Origin: Nonlabens xylanidelens
Lineage (GTDB): Bacteria > Bacteroidota > Bacteroidia > Flavobacteriales > Flavobacteriaceae
Assembly (NCBI RefSeq): GCF_002934445.1
Contig: NZ_PTJE01000002.1
Span: 315,392-379,391, forward strand
Reading direction: 5' to 3'
Length of the DNA stretch: 64,000 nt
In this document: one piece after another, positions 59,380 through 64,000 of the stretch
Layout of the letters: each line of letters opens with the position of its first letter
Position numbering within the stretch: the first letter of the stretch is position 1
Notes under the pieces: generated by a model
What the model was told of the DNA's origin: nothing
Database searches by the model: none
Seen by the model: only the letters and a program-made list of their open reading frames with translations
Program-made: the position numbers and the translations under genes

Positions 59380-60733
59380 AACGATCTGCAAGATCATCTG
59401 CTGTTTTTTGAGATGGTGCTTCTGTATAGATACGTATAATAGGTTCTGTATTTGATTTTCTCATGTGTACCCACTGGTCTGCAAAATCTATTTTTATACC
59501 GTCTATGCTTGTTACCTCTTCGCTCTTATATTGAGTATGAATATCTTCTAAAATAGCATCTACTGGCATTCCTTTTACCAGCTGTACTTTTTTCTTACTC
59601 ATAAAATAAGATGGGTAACTAGCTCTTAATTCACTTACTTTCATTTTCTTTTCTGTAAGTAAAGAGAGAAACATAGCAACACCTACTAATGCATCGCGAC
59701 CGTAATGAGAATCTGGATAGATAATACCACCATTACCTTCTCCACCTATAACAGCGCCTTGATCTTTCATTTTTTGAACGACGTTCACCTCTCCTACTGC
59801 AGCAGCATAATAGATACCACCGTGCTTTTCTGTCACATCTCTCAATGCTCTGGAAGAAGAAAGGTTAGAAACGGTATTACCTTTATTATGTCCTAGAATA
59901 TAATCTGCACAAGCTACAAGTGTGTATTCTTCTCCAAACATTTCTCCAGTCTCATCTACAAATGCCAGCCTATCCACATCTGGATCTACCGTTATACCAA
60001 AGTGTGCATTATGTGTTTTTACCGCTTTACATAAATCTCCTAAATGTTCTTTAAGAGGTTCTGGATTGTGAGGGAAATGTCCTGTTGGATCGCAGTACAA
60101 CTCTACCACTTCTACTCCTAGCGCTTTACATAGTGCAGGGATAGCAATACCACCTGTACTATTTACACCATCTACAACAACTTTAAAACCTGCCGCTTTT
60201 ATAGCGTCTATTTGTGTAACTGGCATATCCAGCACCATTTTGATATGTCTGTCGATATAATTTTCTATGACTTCTACCGTTCCTAGATCATCAACATCTG
60301 CATAACTGAAATCCTCTTTCTCTGCAGAATCTAGTATTTTCTGTCCTTCAGCACCGTTTAAGAATTCTCCTTTATTATTTAATAATTTTAAAGCATTCCA
60401 TTGCTTAGGGTTATGACTTGCTGTTAAAATAATACCACCATCGGCATTTTCATTAGGCACAGCCAGTTCTACTGTAGGCGTGGTACTTAAACCTAAATCA
60501 ACAATATGGCATCCCATACCTATTAAGGTATTTTGCACCAGTGACTGTATCATCGCACCACTTATTCTAGCATCTCTACCTATTACAACTTTAGGGGCTG
60601 ATTTTCCAGAATTTTCTTTGATCCATATAGCATATGCACTGGCAAATTTTACAGCATCTAGTGGTGTAAGGTTATCGCCAGGTGCACCACCTATGGTACC
60701 ACGTATTCCTGATATAGATTTTATAAGAGTCAT
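59339..60733 (-). CDS. glmM: Phosphoglucosamine mutase
   Basis: 464 residues. Ser106 in TASHNP is the phosphorylated catalytic serine. DPDVDRLA binds Mg2+, GEGNGG contacts the sugar and RKSNTEPIIRIY the phosphate. ISGIRGTIG opens the first domain. It makes glucosamine-1-phosphate for UDP-GlcNAc, so it feeds peptidoglycan and, with LpxD and the acyltransferase here, lipid A. Confidence 0.92.
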   Translation of the reverse strand: MTLIKSISGIRGTIGGAPGDNLTPLDAVKFASAYAIWIKENSGKSAPKVVIGRDARISGAMIQSLVQNTLIGMGCHIVDLGLSTTPTVELAVPNENADGGIILTASHNPKQWNALKLLNNKGEFLNGAEGQKILDSAEKEDFSYADVDDLGTVEVIENYIDRHIKMVLDMPVTQIDAIKAAGFKVVVDGVNSTGGIAIPALCKALGVEVVELYCDPTGHFPHNPEPLKEHLGDLCKAVKTHNAHFGITVDPDVDRLAFVDETGEMFGEEYTLVACADYILGHNKGNTVSNLSSSRALRDVTEKHGGIYYAAAVGEVNVVQKMKDQGAVIGGEGNGGIIYPDSHYGRDALVGVAMFLSLLTEKKMKVSELRASYPSYFMSKKKVQLVKGMPVDAILEDIHTQYKSEEVTSIDGIKIDFADQWVHMRKSNTEPIIRIYTEAPSQKTADDLADRFIAELEVIAQQHA

Positions 60734-60796
60734 TATATATTACTTTACATTTACAACAAAAGTAATCTTTCTAAAAAGCAATCCCCAATTAAGCCT

Positions 60797-61381
60797 ATGA
60801 ATTATCTCGCTCACATATATTTATCAAAAGAAGACAAAGAGTTAAGAATAGGAAATTTTATAGCAGATTCTGTCAGAGGTAAAAACTTTAGCATGTTTCC
60901 TGATCGTGTGGCACAAGGAATTATACTGCATAGACATATTGATACTTTTACAGACACACATCCTATAGTACGACAAAGTAAGGATTTAATAAGAAGTGAA
61001 TATGGACACTGGAGCAGTGTAATAGTAGATATTTATTACGATCATTTTCTAGCTGCAAATTGGTCTGATTTTCATAACCAGCCTCTAAATGAATATGTGC
61101 AAGGTTTTTACAAGGACTTGCATGATAGTTATAGTATTTTACCTGTTAAAGTTCAGAAATTCCTACCTTATATGGTAGAGCAAAATTGGATAAATAGTTA
61201 TGCAACTGTAGATGGTATTTCTAGAATTTTTCATCAAATGAATGAAAGAACTAAAGGAAGAAGTAAAATGAACTTTGCTCCCATAGATTTAATGAAGTAT
61301 TACAATGAACTAGAGCGTCATTTCAGAGCGTTTTTTGAAGATCTAGAGTTTCATGTTAAGCAACGTATGTTAGAGTTGTAA
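60797..61381 (+). CDS. ACP phosphodiesterase-like protein (AcpH/DUF479)
   Basis: 194 residues. MNYLAHIYLS, RIGNFIADSVRG, GIILHRHIDTFTDTHP and VIVDIYYDHFLA are the four metal-binding blocks of the AcpH (HD-superfamily-like) family that removes 4'-phosphopantetheine from ACP. Length matches. Stands alone, divergent from glmM. Confidence 0.88.
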   Translation: MNYLAHIYLSKEDKELRIGNFIADSVRGKNFSMFPDRVAQGIILHRHIDTFTDTHPIVRQSKDLIRSEYGHWSSVIVDIYYDHFLAANWSDFHNQPLNEYVQGFYKDLHDSYSILPVKVQKFLPYMVEQNWINSYATVDGISRIFHQMNERTKGRSKMNFAPIDLMKYYNELERHFRAFFEDLEFHVKQRMLEL

Positions 61382-61456
61382 GAAAGCAAGCGTTTTAAAA
61401 CGTATCTCTTTAATTTGGAGATTACTTTAATGAAAATATGATTTTGTTTACAAAAA

Positions 61457-61576
61457 ATGAAAACCATTACTAACTTTCTTTACTTTACTCTTTTAATCAT
61501 GCTCGGTACCAGTTGCAAACTGGCACTAGCGGTTGTCTATACTGGCGCCAGCAGGAGACAATATATTTTACCATAA
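61457..61576 (+). CDS. Possible 39-residue lipoprotein-like peptide, doubtful
   Basis: ATG at 61457 opens a 39-codon frame with an apparent lipoprotein signal (LLIMLGTSC). Its second half is made entirely of the dispersed repeat at 61500-61560, and the same repeat at 14219 is open in the matching frame. It could be a remnant or a chance frame in a repeat. I cannot show that it is translated. Confidence 0.2.
   Translation: MKTITNFLYFTLLIMLGTSCKLALAVVYTGASRRQYILP
61500..61560. repeat. Dispersed repeat ACCAGTTGCAAACTGGCACTAGC, copy C
   Basis: The longest copy of the element also seen at 13485-13511 and 14219-14282, with an imperfect CCAGTT.CAAACTGG inverted repeat. It lies 20 bases beyond the last gene of the RHS module. 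Confidence 0.7.
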
Positions 61577-61580
61577 AATC

Positions 61581-62531
61581 TCAAATTTTAATCCTAGTAG
61601 TTTCGGCAATTTCAAGATCTGTACTTAACTGGAGGTATTTAGCTATAGAGGATATACTGTAACTAGTATTGTTTGAATTCAATTTAAATTTAAGGGCTTC
61701 ACTTGCTCGGAAATCATCATTTATATGAAATTTATTAATCGTATAATAATAGTTTGATTCTATGTCTATTTTTAAAAAAAAAGAACTTTTTAAATCTAAA
61801 CTTTCTCCATTTATCGAAGTTAGTTCACTGACCTCTGGGAAATTTTTTATATGATCCGTGCTAATCAAGATATTATTTTCTTTAAATAGTTTCTTATCTA
61901 TTACCAAATAGCTATCAAATACTCTATTCAATTTATCTTGATCAATAGTAAATTTTTTAATTGGTATTTTAATCATTTCATTATTAAGCTTAAAATAATT
62001 AGTTTTTTTAGAATTTGACACGAACTCTAAAAATTTATTTTCTTGTATATAAGTACCGTAATTCTTAAAATGTGGGTCTATATATGATGTTTTGCTGTAT
62101 ACCATTAAATGTTCTTTAAATTGACCATTTTTATACACTACTAAAAAAGCTTTGTTATCAAAATAATCATCTTGTTTAAAAAGTGCTTTATATAAATAAA
62201 ATGATAAACCTTCAATAGTATCAATCCGACCAATCCCATAAAAATTTAAAGATTCATCTAAATTTTCATGTCTAATCCCTTGTTGATCATCGGGAAATAT
62301 ATTATTTAATTCTGATTTTTTAATTTTATTATAATGACTCGATTCCATTAATAAATCATCAATTAAAACATGATTGATATTTGGAAATAAATTTTCAATG
62401 TTTTTCCCTAACCAATTTTCATAGTTCTGAGCATTTGTTAAAAAAAAATTAGATAATAAAAATATTGGAAATAAAAAATTAATCTTTAAATTTTTCCATG
62501 GGTTTAAGTCCCCTTTTTGCACGTTTTTCAT
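61581..62531 (-). CDS. Protein of unknown function, possible partner of the RHS fragment
   Basis: 316 residues. A hydrophobic stretch ([19 protein letters not shown], about 17-35) behaves as a signal peptide behind a polar N-tail, so the true start may be slightly downstream. The mature part is strand-rich with regular Lys/Asn-rich turns. It overlaps the end of the RHS fragment by 53 bases, an arrangement typical of toxin and immunity pairs, but a secreted protein would be an unusual cytoplasmic immunity factor. Family not recognised. Confidence 0.5.
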   Translation of the reverse strand: MKNVQKGDLNPWKNLKINFLFPIFLLSNFFLTNAQNYENWLGKNIENLFPNINHVLIDDLLMESSHYNKIKKSELNNIFPDDQQGIRHENLDESLNFYGIGRIDTIEGLSFYLYKALFKQDDYFDNKAFLVVYKNGQFKEHLMVYSKTSYIDPHFKNYGTYIQENKFLEFVSNSKKTNYFKLNNEMIKIPIKKFTIDQDKLNRVFDSYLVIDKKLFKENNILISTDHIKNFPEVSELTSINGESLDLKSSFFLKIDIESNYYYTINKFHINDDFRASEALKFKLNSNNTSYSISSIAKYLQLSTDLEIAETTRIKI

Positions 62532-63570
62532 TTACTGTCTTTAGTTTGTCAGCGTTATATTTCTCCTTAGTAATTTCATTATCCTTTTTCTCACCTTGAT
62601 GTGTTACAGATTTTAAAATATGACTAGTATTTTTAGTTTCTTCCACTAAAACAGGTACAATATCCATACTTATATTTATACCGTTTAGATTCGAAGAATC
62701 ATCTATCAATATCGGTTGTTGTAAGGATGTAGATTGCATTAAATCAACTTCTATGCCTAACATTTCTAAGTGAGATTTAATTTCTTTGATCTTATCAGAT
62801 GACACATCTTCTGCTGTAATAGTCATATAAGAAACTAATGAATACGATTCCAACGTAACATCAGAAGTTACTTCAAACTCTCCTACAAATCTTTCACCCA
62901 AAATAGTAGCCTTGTCGTATTCTGTTGTTGTACGAGTTTCAGTCACTCCAATTTTTTTGTTTAGTTCTTCTTTCCTAATATCTATTCTTGACTTCACAAT
63001 AGAACTTATATTATCTAATAATTTGGAAGGATTATTATAAATACCGTTAAAAAATGGATCTACCATCCTTGGATCAGCTTGAAAATAATTATTGCCTCTA
63101 ATAGCAAACCTATGCGCTGTTGTGATATTATCATAGTTACCAAAAGATAATGCCGCTTGAGACAGAGAAATATTTTGCTTTACTACTCCGAATTCAACCA
63201 TCTCGTCATATTCAACCGTAATCACATATTCTGGTGGGCAGCCCCAGCATTTTTGATATTGATCTCTTTTTACAGTAAATTCAAGACCTTCCAATTCAAT
63301 ACCATCAATAACTCTATTCTCACTGAAAGCATAAGGGCTATTCCAAGAATATTGTTTACTCAAAGGGTCAACGGCAAAAAATCTCATAAGTCGCGGATCA
63401 TGCATCCTATACTTGTAGTTATAGGAGTTTCCTTCTCCTTTTATTTCATCGTCTTTTTCCTGCCCTTGAAATCCGTATCTATAAGAATCGCTATCTACAC
63501 TACCGTGGCGGTTAGGTAGTAGCATACCGCCGGGATAGTAATCATTAACCAAAACTTCATTCCATAACAT
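62479..63570 (-). CDS. Orphan RHS-core fragment with variable C-terminal domain
   Basis: 363 residues. Residues about 10-90 are the end of an RHS repeat core: [44 protein letters not shown] and [18 protein letters not shown]. Full-length RHS proteins have more than 1000 residues before this. The remaining 270 residues are a variable tail, the usual place of a polymorphic toxin, with CWGCPPEY near its start and a basic end ([14 protein letters not shown]). No known nuclease motif is visible. The frame begins 19 bases from the ompA terminator, so it looks like a displaced C-terminal cassette. Confidence 0.75.
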   Translation of the reverse strand: MLWNEVLVNDYYPGGMLLPNRHGSVDSDSYRYGFQGQEKDDEIKGEGNSYNYKYRMHDPRLMRFFAVDPLSKQYSWNSPYAFSENRVIDGIELEGLEFTVKRDQYQKCWGCPPEYVITVEYDEMVEFGVVKQNISLSQAALSFGNYDNITTAHRFAIRGNNYFQADPRMVDPFFNGIYNNPSKLLDNISSIVKSRIDIRKEELNKKIGVTETRTTTEYDKATILGERFVGEFEVTSDVTLESYSLVSYMTITAEDVSSDKIKEIKSHLEMLGIEVDLMQSTSLQQPILIDDSSNLNGINISMDIVPVLVEETKNTSHILKSVTHQGEKKDNEITKEKYNADKLKTVNEKRAKRGLKPMEKFKD

Positions 63571-63588
63571 TTCCCAATAATAACAAAA

Positions 63589-63616
63589 AAAAGGGCTGTC
63601 TTGCGACAGCCCTTTT
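63589..63616 (-). terminator. Hairpin terminator of the OmpA gene
   Basis: AAAGGGCTGTC/GACAGCCCTTT with a four-base loop, followed on the minus strand by a T run. It lies 29 bases after the stop at 63645. Confidence 0.85.
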
Positions 63617-63644
63617 CATACATTTTTTTGAAACTAACTAGTGA

Positions 63645-64000
63645 CTAGTTGTTGATCAAACGGAATTCAGTACGACGGTTTGCTCTGTGCTCACGCTCAG
63701 TACAAGAAACACCATCAGCACATCTGTTCTTTAAACGAGTCTCACCATAACCGTTAGCTACGATACGAGATGCGTTTACACCTTTAGAGATAAGGTAGTT
63801 TGCAACAGACTGTGCACGTCTTTCAGATAGAGCTTGGTTAGAAGTTCTAGATCCTTTAGAGTCAGTATGAGAAGCAACTTCTACTTTAGAACCAGCAGTA
63901 CTGTTAAGAGCAGAAAGAAGTTTAGCGTCGATTTCTCTTTTGTCAGCAGCAGTTAATGTAGAGCTACCAGTTGCCCAGTTGATCGCAAGACCATTGTACT
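63645..64000 (-). CDS. OmpA-family outer membrane protein (C-terminal part)
   Basis: The minus-strand frame ends TAG at 63645 and runs off the window, so about 118 codons are seen. They encode an OmpA C-terminal domain: VEVASHTDSKGSRTSNQALSE, RRAQSVANYL, RIVANGYGETRL and NRRTEFRL, which bind peptidoglycan, with the flavobacterial extra loop RCADGVSC that probably forms a disulfide. The N-terminal part (usually a barrel or TSP3 repeats) lies outside. Confidence 0.92.
   Translation of the reverse strand, partial: YNGLAINWATGSSTLTAADKREIDAKLLSALNSTAGSKVEVASHTDSKGSRTSNQALSERRAQSVANYLISKGVNASRIVANGYGETRLKNRCADGVSCTEREHRANRRTEFRLINN

Noticed and set aside
63157-63519. Plus-strand frame opposite the RHS fragment
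   Set aside because: It is antisense to the conserved RHS core and has no recognisable domain.
1-64000. tRNA, rRNA, transposase and integrase genes
   Set aside because: No cloverleaf, rRNA segment or recombinase motif was found in the gaps or translated frames.

Overview
The window is AT-rich chromosomal DNA from a marine-type member of the Bacteroidetes, most likely the family Flavobacteriaceae. The grounds are the gene families (LpxD, GlmM, RlmH, DUF5916 and SusC-like proteins, an RHS fragment with the flavobacterial core), the near absence of Shine-Dalgarno sequences, and several promoters of the Bacteroidetes type (TTTG, about 20 bases, TAnnTTTG). A genus such as Nonlabens or Dokdonia would be a guess. 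I saw no tRNA, rRNA, CRISPR array, insertion sequence or integrase.

Layout. 1-9.3 kb: end of a SpoU/TrmH-type RNA methyltransferase, a Ste24-like protease, three spaced copies of a structured non-coding repeat, two convergent DoxX-like genes, a PLP decarboxylase, a peroxiredoxin-like gene, and a siderophore receptor followed by a PepSY membrane protein. 9.5-19.6 kb: an accessory island of secreted or lipoprotein genes of unknown function with duplicated upstream regions, a retropepsin/RDD pair, a probable antiphage pair (PD-(D/E)xK-like nuclease plus HerA ATPase), a two-helix membrane protein and a DUF4041/T5orf172 protein. The last members sit between about 190-bp repeats that look like integron cassette boundaries. 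20-49 kb: mostly housekeeping and envelope genes (DUF5916 barrel, GAF histidine kinase, SDR, EamA transporter, cold-shock protein, J-domain/KTSC protein, phospholipase A-like barrel, lpxD, alcohol dehydrogenase, trmL, OmpA lipoprotein, small heat-shock protein, DUF2254, nadC/yihY/chalcone-isomerase-like operon, a large VIT/VWA/plug/TPR/DUF2135 fusion, rlmH, a MutS2-like gene, OmpA-like and HhH proteins). 49-61.4 kb: a phosphoesterase/beta-barrel lipoprotein, an HD-Pycsar-effector-like protein, a GAF protein, TlpA-like thioredoxin, rhomboid, LpxL-like acyltransferase, glmM and an AcpH-like gene. 61.4-64 kb: an orphan RHS C-terminal fragment with an overlapping downstream gene, inserted next to an OmpA gene cut by the window end.

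Two whole-window patterns stand out. First, the 14-16 base palindrome CGCTTTCGCGAAAGCG occurs 11 times, both between and inside genes. Inside genes it is read as Ala-Phe-Ala-Lys-Ala in six of seven cases. It is absent from 3.1 to 20.0 kb, a gap that contains the whole accessory island. Second, that island carries cassette-like repeats flanking candidate defence genes. Together these suggest acquired DNA set in a backbone marked by an iterated palindrome. Many genes end in A-run/stem/T-run hairpins, which makes transcription units easy to read.
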